In this document: piece by piece, positions 48,688 to 63,937 of the stretch
Position numbering within the stretch: the stretch's first letter is position 1
Layout: every line of letters begins with the position of its first letter
Source: Archivesica marissinica
Taxonomy: Eukaryota; Mollusca; Bivalvia; Venerida; Vesicomyidae
Length of the DNA: 64,000 nt
Direction of reading: 5' to 3'
Assembly (NCBI GenBank): GCA_014843695.1
Contig: CM026404.1
Location: forward strand, 3,146,409-3,210,408
The notes under the pieces: generated by a model
Seen by the model: the letters and a program-made list of their open reading frames with translations, nothing else
What the model was told of the DNA's origin: nothing
Database searches by the model: none
Made by a program: the position numbers and the translations under genes

Positions 48688-51600
48688 AATGGAGGGGGAC
48701 CACTAACACAGGTTTAATGGAGGGCGACCACTAACACAGGTTTAATGGAGGGGGACCACTAACACAGGATTAATGGAGGGGGACCACTAACACAGGATTA
48801 ATGGAGGGGAACCACTAACACAGGATTAATGGAGGGGGACCACTAACACAGGATTAATGGAGGGGAACCACTAACACAGGTTTAATGGAGGGGGACCACT
48901 AACACAGGATTAATGGAGGGGACCACTAACACAGGTTTAATGGAGGGGGACCACTAACACAGGTTAATGGAGGGGGACCACTAACACAGGATTAATGGAG
49001 GGGGACCACTAACACAGGATTAATGGAGGGGGACCACTAACACAGGTTTAATGGAGGGGGACCACTAACACAGGATTAATGGAGGGGGACCACTAACACA
49101 GGTTTAATGGAGGGGGACCACTAACACAGGTTTAATGGAGGGGAACCACTAACACAGGATTAATGGAGGGGAACCACTAACACAGGTTTAATGGAGGGGG
49201 ACCACTAACACAGGATTAATGGAGGGGAACCACTAACACAGGATTAATGGAGGGGGACCACTAACACAGGTTTAATGGAGGGGAACCACTAACACAGGAT
49301 TAATGGAGGGGAACCACTAACACAGGTTTAATGGAGGGGGACCACTAACACAGGATTAATGGAGGGGAACCACTAACACAGGATTAATGGAGGGGGACCA
49401 CTAACACAGGATTAATGGAGGGGGACCACTAACACAGGTTTAATGGAGGGGGACCACTAACACAGGTTTAATGGAGGGGAACCACTAACACAGGTTTAAT
49501 GGAGGGGGACCACTAACACAGGATTAATGGAGGGGACCACTAACACAGGTTAATGGAGGGACCACTAACACAGGTTTAATGGAGGGGACCACTAACACAG
49601 GTTTAATGGAGGGGGACCACTAACACAGGTTTAATGGAGGGGGACCACTAACACAGGTTTAATGGAGGGGACCACTAACACAGGATTAATGGAGGGGGAC
49701 CACTAACACAGGTTAATGGAGGGGGACCACTAACACAGGATTAATGGAGGGGGACCACTAACACAGGATTAATGGAGGGGGACCACTAACACAGGATTAA
49801 TGGAGGGGGACCACTAACACAGGTTTAATGGAGGGGGACCACTAACACAGGTTTAATGGAGGGGGACCACTAACACAGGTTTAATGGAGGGGGACCACTA
49901 ACACAGGTTTAATGGAGGGGGACCACTAACACAGGATTAATGGAGGGGGACCACTAACACAGGTTTAATGGAGGGGGACCACTAACACAGGATTAATGGA
50001 GGGGGACCACTAACACAGGATTAATGGAGGGGGACCACTAACACAGGATTAATGGAGGGGGACCACTAACACAGGATTAATGGAGGGGGACCACTAACAC
50101 AGGATTAATGGAGGGGGACCACTAACACAGGATTAATGGAGGGGGACCACTAACACAGGATTAATGGAGGGGGACCACTAACACAGGATTAATGGAGGGG
50201 GACCACTAACACAGGTTTAATGGAGGGGGACCACTAACACAGGTTTAATGGAGGGGGACCACTAACACAGGTTTAATGGAGGGGGACCACTAACACAGGT
50301 TTAATGGAGGGGAACCACTAACACAGGTTTAATGGAGGGGGACCACTAACACAGGTTTAATGGAGGGGAACCACTAACACAGGTTTAATGGAGGGGGACC
50401 ACTAACACAGGATTAATGGAGGGGAACCACTAACACAGGATTAATGGAGGGGGACCACTAACACAGGATTAATGGAGGGGAACCACTAACACAGGATTAA
50501 TGGAGGGGGACCACTAACACAGGATTAATGGAGGGGAACCACTAACACAGGTTTAATGGAGGGGGACCACTAACACAGGATTAATGGAGGGGGACCACTA
50601 ACACAGGTTTAATGGAGGGCGACCACTAACACAGGATTAATGGAGGGCGACCACTAACACAGGTTTAATGGAGGGGGACCACTAACACAGGTTTAATGGA
50701 GGGGAACCACTAACACAGGATTAATGGAGGGGAACCACTAACACAGGTTGGCTGTTTAATGGAGGGGGACCACTAACACAGGATTAATGGAGGGGGACCA
50801 CTAACACAGGATTAATGGAGGGGAACCACTAACACAGGATTAATGGAGGGGAACCACTAACACAGGATTAATGGAGGGGAACCACTAACACAGGTTTAAT
50901 GGAGGGGGACCACTAACACAGGATTAATGGAGGGGGACCACTAACACAGGATTAATGGAGGGGAACCACTAACACAGGTTTAATGGAGGGGAACCACTAA
51001 CACAGGTTTAATGGAGGGGGACCACTAACACAGGTTTAATGGAGGGGGACCACTAACACAGGTTGGCTGTTTAATGGAGGGGAACCACTAACACAGGTTG
51101 GCTGTTTAATGGAGGGGGACCACTAACACAGGTTGCTGTTTAATGGAGGGGGACCACTAACACAGGTTGGCTGTTTAATGGAGGGGGACCACTAACACAG
51201 GTTTAATGGAGGGCGACCACTAACACAGGTTTAATGGAGGGCGACCACTAACACAGGATTAATGGAGGGCGACCACTAACACAGGATTAATGGAGGGCGA
51301 CCACTAACACAGGATTAATGGAGGGCGACCACTAACACAGGTTTAATGGAGGGCGACCACTAACACAGGTTTAATGGAGGGCGACCACTAACACAGGTTT
51401 AATGGAGGGCGACCACTAACACAGGATTAATGGAGGGCGACCACTAACACAGGATTAATGGAGGGGAACCACTAACACAGGTTTAATGGAGGGGGACCAC
51501 TAACACAGGATTAATGGAGGGGGACCACTAACACAGGATTAATGGAGGGGGACCACTAACACAGGATTAATGGAGGGGGACCACTAACACAGGTTTAATG

Positions 51601-53986
51601 GAGGGTGACCACTAACACAGGATTAATGGAGGGCAACCACTAACACAGGTTTAATGGAGGGGGACCACTAACACAGGTTTAATGGAGGGGAACCACTAAC
51701 ACAGGATTAATGGAGGGGAACCACTAACACAGGTTTAATGGAGGGGGACCACTAACACAGGATTAATGGAGGGGAACCACTAACACAGGATTAATGGAGG
51801 GGGACCACTAACACAGGTTTAATGGAGGGGAACCACTAACACAGAATTAATGGAGGGGAACCACTAACACAGGTTGGCTGTTTAATGGAGGGGACCACTA
51901 ACACAGGATTAATGGAGGGGAACCACTAACACAGGTTGGCTGTTTAATGGAGGGGGACCACTAACACAGGATTAATGGAGGGGGACCACTAACACAGGAT
52001 TAATGGAGGGGGACCACTAACACAGGATTAATGGAGGGGGACCACTAACACAGGTTTAATGGAGGGGAACCACTAACACAGGATTAATGGAGGGGGACCA
52101 CTAACACAGGTTTAATGGAGGGGAACCACTAACACAGGATTAATGGAGGGGGACCACTAACACAGGATTAATGGAGGGGAACCACTAACACAGGTTGGCT
52201 GTTTAATGGAGGGGAACCACTAACACAGGTTGGCTGTTTAATGGAGGGGGACCACTAACACAGGTTGGCTGTTTAATGGAGGGGGACCACTAACACAGGT
52301 GCGTTTAATGGAGGGGGACCACTAACACAGGTTTAATGGAGGGCGACCACTAACACAGGATTAATGGAGGGCGACCACTAACACAGGATTAATGGAGGGC
52401 GACCACTAACACAGGATTAATGGAGGGCGACCACTAACACAGGTTTAATGGAGGGCGACCACTAACACAGGTTTAATGGAGGGCGACCACTAACACAGGA
52501 TTAATGGAGGGCGACCACTAACACAGGTTTAATGGAGGGGGACCACTAACACAGGTTTAATGGAGGGGAACCACTAACACAGGATTAATGGAGGGGGACC
52601 ACTAACACAGGTTTAATGGAGGGGGACCACTAACACAGGATTAATGGAGGGGAACCACTAACACAGGTTTAATGGAGGGGAACCACTAACACAGGTTTAA
52701 TGGAGGGGGACCACTAACACAGGTTTAATGGAGGGGGACCACTAACACAGGTTGTTTAATGGAGGGGGACCACTAACACAGGTTTAATGGAGGGCGACCA
52801 CTAACACAGGATTAATGGAGGGGGACCACTAACACAGGTTTAATGGAGGGCGACCACTAACACAGGATTAATGGAGGGCGACCACTAACACAGGATTAAT
52901 GGAGGGCGACCACTAACACAGGATTAATGGAGGGCGACCACTAACACAGGTTTAATGGAGGGGGACCACTAACACAGGTTTAATGGAGGGCGACCACTAA
53001 CACAGGATTAATGGAGGGCGACCACTAACACAGGATTAATGGAGGGCGACCACTAACACAGAATTAATGGAGGGCGACCACTAACACAGGTTTAATGGAG
53101 GGCGACCACTAACACAGGTTTAATGGAGGGCGACCACTAACACAGGATTAATGGAGGGCGACCACTAACACAGGATTAATGGAGGGCGACCACTAACACA
53201 GAATTAATGGAGGGCGACCACTAACACAGGTTTAATGGAGGGCGACCACTAACACAGGTTTAATGGAGGGCGACCACTAACACAGGATTAATGGAGGGCG
53301 ACCACTAACACAGGATTAATGGAGGGCGACCACTAACACAGGATTAATGGAGGGCGACCACTAACACAGGTTTAATGGAGGGCGACCACTAACACAGGTT
53401 TAATGGAGGGCGACCACTAACACAGGATTAATGGAGGGCGACCACTAACACAGGATTAATGGAGGGCGACCACTAACACAGGATTAATGGAGGGGGACCA
53501 CTAACACAGGTTTAATGGAGGGCGACCACTAACACAGGTTTAATGGAGGGGGACCACTAACACAGGTTTAATGGAGGGGAACCACTAACACAGGTTTAAT
53601 GGAGGGGGACCACTAACACAGGTTTAATGGAGGGGAACCACTAACACAGGTTTAATGGAGGGGGACCACTAACACAGGTTTAATGGAGGGGGACCACTAA
53701 CACAGGTTTAATGGAGGGGGACCACTAACACAGGTTTAATGGAGGGGGACCACTAACACAGGTTTAATGGAGGGGGACCACTAACACAGGATTAATGGAG
53801 GGGGACCACTAACACAGGATTAATGGAGGGGGACCACTAACACAGGTTTAATGGAGGGGGACCACTAACACAGGTTTAATGGAGGGGGACCACTAACACA
53901 GGTTTAATGGAGGGGGACCACTAACACAGGTTTAATGGAGGGGGACCACTAACACAGGTTTAATGGAGGGGATCCACTAACACAGG
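48688..53986. repeat. 28-bp satellite array, copy 2
   Basis: About 188 units of the same satellite as 13462-20550, with the same variant types including the 35-bp TTGGCTG form. A GGGCGACC-rich stretch at about 52780-53520 shows a repeating pattern of roughly five to six units. Confidence 0.98.
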
Positions 53987-54104
53987 TTTGACTATAATGT
54001 TATTACCTAATGGCCAAAATTTAGATTACAGTTACAATTTTTCTTGAGTAGATTAAAAATTTAAAATATCCTACTCCTAGTTTGTTGTTCATTAAAAAAT
54101 GATC
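53987..54104. other. Spacer matching 20551-20670
   Basis: Near-identical to the spacer after the first 28-bp satellite, same orientation. Confidence 0.85.
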
Positions 54105-54192
54105 AATTACTCAACGGTTTATATATACTGGTAATTACTCGACGGTTTATATATACTGGTAATTACTCGACGGTTTATATATACTGGTAATT
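54105..54192. repeat. 28-bp TA-rich tandem array, about 3 copies
   Basis: Same unit as 20671-21149 but only about three copies, against about seventeen there. Confidence 0.93.
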
Positions 54193-54744
54193 CTGATGAC
54201 TCAGGGAGACTGTTTCTCCTACATCACCCACTAGCTTAAAGTCTGTAGGTGATTGGATCTCATGAGCTCGCATATAAGACGGATTGATATATTGGACACA
54301 AGACACAAGTATTAATTGCATGTTTGGCCAGTGCAAGTTGAAGAAATGTTCAGTGACAGGGTGCATTTTTCCCCTAAAACATAATTATGGATACCATTTA
54401 ACACATTTAAAAAAGATAATTGAAAACAAATTTGTTTTTTTTAGCACTCACTTATAAGACGGGAACCCATTTTTGAGGCTATCATCTGGTGACAAAAAAA
54501 GTCGTCTTATAAACGAGTATGGATGTTACAGCGACAATCCTCTAAAACCACAATTCACTGTAACTATAAACCTAAAATAGTATCAAACAAAGAGAGAGAG
54601 AGCAGCTACCTGTGTATAAGAGCGCCAGTCAAGGTTTGCACTGCCCACGTAGAAATGTTTTCTGTCAATCAACCACATCTTGGTATGAAGTATTCCGCTG
54701 TCGAGTAGCCGATCAAAGTTAAGGCTGCGCACTTCAGCCCCAGC
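54193..54744. other. Spacer matching 21150-21696
   Basis: About 15 differences over 550 bp by eye, including a 7-base insertion (GACACAA) near 54300. The inverted repeat TTATAAGACG/CGTCTTATAA is kept at 54452-54461 and 54503-54512. Confidence 0.8.
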
Positions 54745-57700
54745 TGTTTGTCAGAATGTACAAGAAACATGGAATTACACGAGTTGTTTGTCAGAATAAA
54801 TACACGAGAAACATGGAATTACACGAGTTGTTTGTCAGAATGTACGAGAAACATGGAATTACACGAGTTGTTTGTCAGAATAAATACACGAGAAACATGG
54901 AATTACACGAGTTGTCTGTCAGAATAAATACACGAGAAACATGGAATTACACGAGTTGTTTGTCAGAATAAATACACGAGAAACATGGAATTACACGAGT
55001 TGTTTGTCAGAATGTACAAGAAACCTGGAATTACACGAGTTGTTTGTCAGAATGTACGAGAAACATGGAATTACACGAGCTGTTTGTCAGAATAAATACA
55101 TGAGAAACCTGGAATTACACGAGTTGTTTGTCAGAATGTACGAGAAACATGGAATTACACGAGTTGTTTGTCAGAATAAATACATGAGAAACATGGAATT
55201 ACACGAGTTGTTTGTCAGAATAAATACACGAGAAACATGGAATTACACGAGTTGTTTGTCAGAATAAATACACGAGAAACATGGAATTACACGAGTTGTT
55301 TGTCAGAATAAATACACGAGAAACATGGAATTACACGAGTTGTTTGTCAGAATAAATACACGAGAAACATGGAATTACACGAGTTGTTTGTCAGAATGTA
55401 CAGAGAAACATGGAATTACACGAGTTGTTTGTCAGAATAAATACACGAGAAACATGGAATTACACGAGTTGTTTGTCAGAATAAATACACGAGAAACATG
55501 GAATTACACGAGTTGTTTGTCAGAATATACACGAGAAACATGGAATTACACGAGTTGTTTGTCAGAATAAATACACGAGAAACATGGAATTACACGAGTT
55601 GTTTGTCAGAATAAATACACGAGAAACATGGAATTACACGAGTTGTTTGTCAGAATAAATACACGAGAAACATGGAATTACACGAGTTGTTTGTCAGAAT
55701 GTACGAGAAACATGGAATTACACGAGTTGTTTGTCAGAATAAATACACGAGAAACATGGAATTACACGAGTTGTTTGTCAGAATATATGAGAAACATGGA
55801 ATTACACGAGTTGTTTGTCAGAATAAATACACGAGAAACATGGAATTACACGAGTTGTTTGTCAGAATATACGAGAAACATGGAATTACACGAGTTGTTT
55901 GTCAGAATAAATACACGAGAAACATGGAATTACACGAGTTGTTTGTCAGAATAAATACACGAGAAACATGGAATTACACGAGTTGTTTGTCAGAATAAAT
56001 ACACGAGAAACATGGAATTACACGAGTTGTTTGTCAGAATGTACGAGAAACATGGAATTACACGAGTTGTTTGTCAGAATAAATACACGAGAAACATGGA
56101 ATTACACGAGTTGTTTGTCAGAATATATGAGAAACATGGAATTACACGAGTTGTTTGTCAGAATAAATACACGAGAAACATGGAATTACACGAGTTGTTT
56201 GTCAGAATAAATACACGAGAAACATGGAATTACACGAGTTGTTTGTCAGAATAAATACACGAGAAACATGGAATTACACGAGTTGTTTGTCAGAATAAAT
56301 ACACGAGAAACATGGAATTACACGAGTTGTTTGTCAGAATAAATACACGAGAAACATGGAATTACACGAGTTGTTTGAATACACGAGAAACATGGAATTA
56401 CACGAGTTGTTTGTCAGAATAAATACACGAGAAACATGGAATTACACGAGTTGTTTGTCAGAATGTACAAGAAACATGGAATTACACGAGTTGTTTGTCA
56501 GAATAAATACACGAGAAACATGGAATTACACAAGTTGTTTGTCAGAATAAATACACGAGAAACATGGAATTACACAAGTTGTTTGTCAGAATAAATACAC
56601 GAGAAACATGGAATTACACGAGTTGTTTGTCAGAATAAATACACGAGAAACATGGAATTACACGAGTTGTTTGTCAGAATGTACAAGAAACATGGAATTA
56701 CACGAGTTGTTTGTCAGAATGTACGAGAAACATGGAATTACACGAGTTGTTTGTCAGAATGTACAAGAAACATGGAATTACACGAGTTGTTTGTCAGAAT
56801 AAATACACGAGAAACATGGAATTACAAGAGTTGTTTGTCAGAATAAATACACGAGAAACATGGAATTACACAAGTTGTTTGTCAGAATAAATACACGAGA
56901 AACATGGAATTACACAAGTTGTTTGTCAGAATAAATACACGAGAAACATGGAATTACACAAGTTGTTTGTCAGAATAAATACACGAGAAACATGGAATTA
57001 CACGAGTTGTTTGTCAGAATAAATACACGAGAAACATGGAATTACACGAGTTGTTTGTCAGAATGTACAAGAAACATGGAATTACACGAGTTGTTTGTCA
57101 GAATAAATACACGAGAAACATAGAATTACACGAGTTGTTTGTCAGAATAAATACACAAGAAACATGGAATTACACGAGTTGTTTGTCAGAATAAATACAC
57201 GAGAAACATGGAATTACACGAGTTGTTTGTCAGAATGTACGAGAAACATGGAATTACACGAGCTGTTTGTCAGAATACACGAGAAACATGGAATTACACG
57301 AGTTGTTTGTCAGAATAAATACACGAGAAACATGGAATTACACGAGTTGTTTGTCAGAATAAATACACGAGAAACATGGAATTACACGAGTTGTTTGTCA
57401 GAATAAATACACGAGAAACATGGAATTACACGAGTTGTTTGTCAGAATAAATACACGAGAAACATGGAATTACACGAGTTGTTTGTCAGAATAAATACAC
57501 GAGAAACATGGAATTACACGAGTTGTTTGTCAGAATGTACAAGAAACATGGAATTACACGAGTTGTTTGTCAGAATAAATACACGAGAAACATGGAATTA
57601 CACGAGTTGTTTGTCAGAATAAATACACGAGAAACATGGAATTACACGAGTTGTTTGTCAGAATGTACGAGAAACATGGAATTACACGAGTTGTTTGTCA

Positions 57701-60700
57701 GAATAAATACACGAGAAACATGGAATTACACGAGTTGTTTGTCAGAATAAATACACGAGAAACATGGAATTACACGAGTTGTTTGTCAGAATAAATACAC
57801 GAGAAACATGGAATTACACGAGTTGTTTGTCAGAATGTACAAGAAACATGGAATTACACGAGTTGTTTGTCAGAATAAATACACGAGAAACATGGAATTA
57901 CACGAGTTGTTTGTCAGAATAAATACACGAGAAACATGGAATTACACGAGTTGTTTGTCAGAATGTACGAGAAACATGGAATTACACGAGTTGTTTGTCA
58001 GAATAAATACACGAGAAACATGGAATTACACGAGTTGTTTGTCAGAATAAATACACGAGAAACATGGAATTACACGAGTTGTTTGTCAGAATGTACAAGA
58101 AACATGGAATTACACGAGTTGTTTGTCAGAATGTACAAGAAACATGGAATTACACGAGTTGTTTGTCAGAATAAATACACGAGAAACATGGAATTACACG
58201 AGTTGTTTGTCAGAATAAATACACGAGAAACATGGAATTACACGAGTTGTTTGTCAGAATAAATACACGAGAAACATGGAATTACACGAGTTGTTTGTCA
58301 GAATAAATACACGAGAAACATGGAATTACACGAGTTGTTTGTCAGAATAAATACACGAGAAACATGGAATTACACGAGTTGTTTGTCAGAATAAATACAC
58401 GAGAAACATGGAATTACACGAGTTGTTTGTCAGAATAAATACACGAGAAACATGGAATTACACGAGTTGTTTGTCAGAATAAATACACGAGAAACATGGA
58501 ATTACACGAGTTGTTTGTCAGAATAAATACACGAGAAACATGGAATTACACGAGTTGTTTGTCAGAATAAATACACGAGAAACATGGAATTACACGAGTT
58601 GTTTGTCAGAATGTACGAGAAACATGGAATTACACGAGTTGTTTGTCAGAATAAATACACGAGAAACATGGAATTACACGAGTTGTTTGTCAGAATAAAT
58701 ACACGAGAAACATGGAATTACACGAGTTGTTTGTCAGAATAAATACACGAGAAACATGGAATTACACGAGTTGTTTGTCAGAATGTACGAGAAACATGGA
58801 ATTACACGAGCTGTTTGTCAGAATACACGAGAAACATGGAATTACACGAGTTGTTTGTCAGAATATACGAGAAACATGGAATTACACGAGTTGTTTGTCA
58901 GAATATACAAGAAACATGGAATTACACGAGTTGTTTGTCAGAATAAATACACGAGAAACATGGAATTACACGAGTTGTTTGTCAGAATAAATACACGAGA
59001 AACATGGAATTACACGAGTTGTTTGTCAGAATAAATACACGAGAAACATGGAATTACACAAGTTGTTTGTCAGAATAAATACACGAGAAACATGGAATTA
59101 CACGAGTTGTTTGTCAGAATAAATACACGAGAAACATGGAATTACACGAGTTGTTTGTCAGAATATACGAGAAACATGGAATTACACGAGTTGTTTGTCA
59201 GAATAAATACACGAGAAACATGGAATTACACGAGTTGTTTGTCAGAATGTACAAGAAACATGGAATTACACGAGTTGTTTGTCAGAATAAATACACGAGA
59301 AACATGGAATTACACGAGTTGTTTGTCAGAATAAATACACGAGAAACATGGAATTACACGAGTTGTTTGTCAGAATAAATACACGAGAAACATGGAATTA
59401 CACGAGTTGTTTGTCAGAATGTACGAGAAACATGGAATTACACGAGCTGTTTGTCAGAATACACGAGAAACATGGAATTACACGAGTTGTTTGTCAGAAT
59501 AAATACATGAGAAACATGGAATTACACGAGTTGTTTGTCAGAATAAATACACGAGAAACATGGAATTACACAAGTTGTTTGTCAGAATAAATACACGAGA
59601 AACATGGAATTACACGAGTTGTTTGTCAGAATAAATACACGAGAAACATGGAATTACACGAGTTGTTTGTCAGAATAAATACACGAGAAACATGGAATTA
59701 CACGAGTTGTTTGTCAGAATGTACAAGAAACATGGAATTACACGAGTTGTTTGTCAGAATAAATACACGAGAAACATGGAATTACACGAGTTGTTTGTCA
59801 GAATAAATACACGAGAAACATGGAATTACACGAGTTGTTTGTCAGAATAAATACACGAGAAACATGGAATTACACGAGTTGTTTGTCAGAATAAATACAC
59901 GAGAAACATGGAATTACACAAGTTGTTTGTCAGAATAAATACACGAGAAACATGGAATTACACGAGTTGTTTGTCAGAATAAATACACGAGAAACATGGA
60001 ATTACACGAGTTGTTTGTCAGAATGTACAAGAAACATGGAATTACACGAGTTGTTTGTCAGAATAAATACACGAGAAACATAGAATTACACGAGTTGTTT
60101 GTCAGAATAAATACACGAGAAACATGGAATTACACGAGTTGTTTGTCAGAATAAATACACGAGAAACATGGAATTACACGAGTTGTTTGTCAGAATGTAC
60201 GAGAAACATGGAATTACACGAGCTGTTTGTCAGAATACACGAGAAACATGGAATTACACGAGTTGTTTGTCAGAATGTACGAGAAACATGGAATTACACG
60301 AGTTGTTTGTCAGAATGTACAAGAAACATGGAATTACACGAGTTGTTTGTCAGAATAAATACACGAGAAACATGGAATTACAAGAGTTGTTTGTCAGAAT
60401 AAATACACGAGAAACATGGAATTACACGAGTTGTTTGTCAGAATAAATACACGAGAAACATGGAATTACACAAGTTGTTTGTCAGAATAAATACACGAGA
60501 AACATGGAATTACACAAGTTGTTTGTCAGAATAAATACACGAGAAACATGGAATTACACGAGTTGTTTGTCAGAATAAATACACGAGAAACATGGAATTA
60601 CACGAGTTGTTTGTCAGAATGTACAAGAAACATGGAATTACACGAGTTGTTTGTCAGAATAAATACACGAGAAACATAGAATTACACGAGTTGTTTGTCA

Positions 60701-62597
60701 GAATAAATACACGAGAAACATGGAATTACACGAGTTGTTTGTCAGAATAAATACACGAGAAACATGGAATTACACGAGTTGTTTGTCAGAATGTACGAGA
60801 AACATGGAATTACACGAGCTGTTTGTCAGAATACACGAGAAACATGGAATTACATGAGTTGTTTGTCAGAATAAATACACGAGAAACATGGAATTACACG
60901 AGTTGTTTGTCAGAATAAATACACGAGAAACATGGAATTACACAAGTTGTTTGTCAGAATAAATACACGAGAAACATGGAATTACACAAGTTGTTTGTCA
61001 GAATAAATACACGAGAAACATGGAATTACACGAGTTGTTTGTCAGAATAAATACACGAGAAACATGGAATTACACGAGTTGTTTGTCAGAATAAATACAC
61101 GAGAAACATGGAATTACACGAGTTGTTTGTCAGAATGTACAAGAAACATGGAATTACACGAGTTGTTTGTCAGAATAAATACACGAGAAACATGGAATTA
61201 CACGAGTTGTTTGTCAGAATATACGAGAAACATGGAATTACACGAGTTGTTTGTCAGAATAAATACACGAGAAACATGGAATTACACGAGTTGTTTGTCA
61301 GAATAAATACACGAGAAACATGGAATTACACGAGTTGTTTGTCAGAATGTACGAGAAACATGGAATTACACGAGTTGTTTGTCAGAATAAATACATGAGA
61401 AACATGGAATTACACGAGTTGTTTGTTAGAATAAATACACGAGAAACATGGAATTACACAAGTTGTTTGTCAGAATAAATACACGAGAAACATGGAATTA
61501 CACGAGTTGTTTGTCAGAATGTACGAGAAACATGGAATTACACAAGTTGTTTGTCAGAATGTACGAGAAACATGGAATTACACGAGCTGTTTGTCAGAAT
61601 GTACGAGCAACATGGAATTACACGAGTTGTTTGTCAGAATAAATACATGAGAAACATGGAATTACACGAGTTGTTTGTCAGAATAAATACACAAGAAACA
61701 TGGAATTACACGAGTTGTTTGTCAGAATAAATACACGAGAAACATGGAATTACATGAGTTGTTTGTCAGAATGTACGAGAAACATGGAATTACATGAGTT
61801 GTTTGTCAGAATGTACGAGAAACATGGAATTACATGCGTTGTTTGTCAGAATAAATACACGAGAAACATGGAATTAAACGAGTTGTTTGTCAGAATGTAC
61901 GAGAAACATGGAATTACACGAGCTGTTTGTCAGAATGTATGAGCAACATGGAATTACACGAGTTGTTTGTCAGAATGTACGAGAAACATGGAATTACACA
62001 AGTTGTTTGTCAGAATGTACAAGAAACATGGAATTACACGAGTTGTTTGTCAGAATAAATACATGAGAAACATGGAATTACATGAGTTGTTTGTCAGAAT
62101 AAATACACAAGAAACATGGAATTACACGAGTTGTTTGTCAGAATAAATACACGAGAAACATGGAATTACACGAGTTGTTTGTCAGAATAAATACACGAGA
62201 AACATGGAATTACACAAGTTGTTTGTCAGAATAAATACACGAGAAACATGGAATTACACGAGTTGTTTGTCAGAATGTACGAGAAACATGGAATTACACA
62301 AGTTGTTTGTCAGAATGTACGAGCAACATGGAATTACACGAGTTGTTTGTCAGAATGTACGAGAAACCTGGAATTACACGAGTTGTTTGTCAGAATGTAC
62401 AAGAAACCTGGAATTACATGAGCTGTTTGTCAGAATGTACGAGCAACATGGAATTACACGAGTTGTTTGTCAGAATGTACGAGAAACCTGGAATTACACG
62501 AGTTGTTTGTCAGAATGTACAAGAAACCTGGAATTACACGAGCTGTTTGTCAGAATGTACGAGAAACATGGAATTACACGAGTTGTTTATCTGAATA
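54745..62597. repeat. Mixed 40/44-bp tandem array, copy 2
   Basis: About 180 units of the same family as 21697-24438 but nearly three times longer and more uniform, with long runs of the 44-bp form. Blocks repeat, for example 57508-57750 and 57808-58050 at 300 bases (five 44-bp and two 40-bp units). Toward the right end 40-bp units with GAGCAACATGG and GAAACCTGG dominate. It passes directly into the 77-bp array. Confidence 0.97.
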
Positions 62598-62600
62598 AAT

Positions 62601-63934
62601 GGTTTCTTGGAATAACTCTGTACTACAGGACTATGAATAGCTTCCCTTCCTTAGCTAGATACAGCGTATTATTGACAGGTTTCTTGGAATAACTCTGTAC
62701 TACAGGACTATGAATAGCTTACCTTCCTTAGCTAGATATAGTGTATCATTGACTGGTTTCTTGGAATAGCTCTGTACTACAGGACTATGAATAGCTTCCC
62801 TTCCTTAGCTAGATATAGTGTATCATTGACTGGTTTCTTGGAATAGCTCTGTACTACAGGACTATGAATAGCTTACCTTCCTTAGCTAGATATAGTGTAT
62901 CATTGACTGGTTTCTTGGAATAACTCTGTACTACAGGACTATGAATAGCTTCCCTTCCTTAGCTAGATATACTGTATCATTGACTAGTTTCTTGGAATAA
63001 CTCTGTACTACAGGACTATGAATAGCTTACCTTCCTTAGCTAGATATAGTGTATCATTGACTGGTTTCTTGGAATAACTCTGTACTACAGGACTATGAAT
63101 AGCTCCCCTTCCTTAGCTAGATATACTGTATCATTGACTGGTTTCTTGGAATAACTCTGTACTACAGGACTATGAATAGCTTACCTTCCTTATCTAGATA
63201 TAGTGTATCATTGACTGGTTTCTTGGAATAGCTCTGTACTACAGGACTATGAATAGCTCCCCTTCCTTAGCTAGATATATTGTATCATTGACTGGTTTCT
63301 TGGAATAACTCTGTACTACAGGACTATGAATAGCTTACCTTCCTTAGCTAGATATAGTGTATCATTGACTGGTTTCTTGGAATAACTCTGTACTACAGGA
63401 CTATGAATAGCTTCCCTTCCTTAGCTAGATATAGCGTATTATTGACTGGTTTCTTGGAATAACTCTGTACTACAGGACTATGAATAGCTTCCCTTCCTTA
63501 GCTAGATACAGCGTATTATTGACAGGTTTCTTGGAATAACTCTGTACTACAGGACTATGAATAGCTTACCTTCCTTAGCTAGATATAGTGTATCATTGAC
63601 TGGTTTCTTGGAATAGCTCTGTACTACAGGACTATGAATAGCTTCCCTTCCTTAGCTAGATATAGTGTATCATTGACTGGTTTCTTGGAATAGCTCTGTA
63701 CTACAGGACTATGAATAGCTTCCCTTCCTTAGCTAGATATAGCGTATTATTGACTGGTTTCTTGGAATAGCTCTGTACTACAGGACTATGAATAGCTTCC
63801 CTTCCTTAGCTAGATACAGTGTATCATTGACTGGTTTCTTGGAATAACTCTGTACTACAGGACTATGAATAGCTTACCTTCCTTAGCTAGATACAGTGTA
63901 TCATTGACTGGTTTCTTGGAATAGCTCTGTACTA
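62601..63934. repeat. 77-bp tandem array with dimer structure
   Basis: About 17 copies of a 77-bp unit starting GGTTTCTTGGAATAACTCTG. Units with CTTCCCTTCC or CTCCCCTTCC alternate with CTTACCTTCC for the first ten or so copies, giving a 154-bp dimer, then the alternation breaks down. Confidence 0.95.
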
Positions 63935-63937
63935 TAC

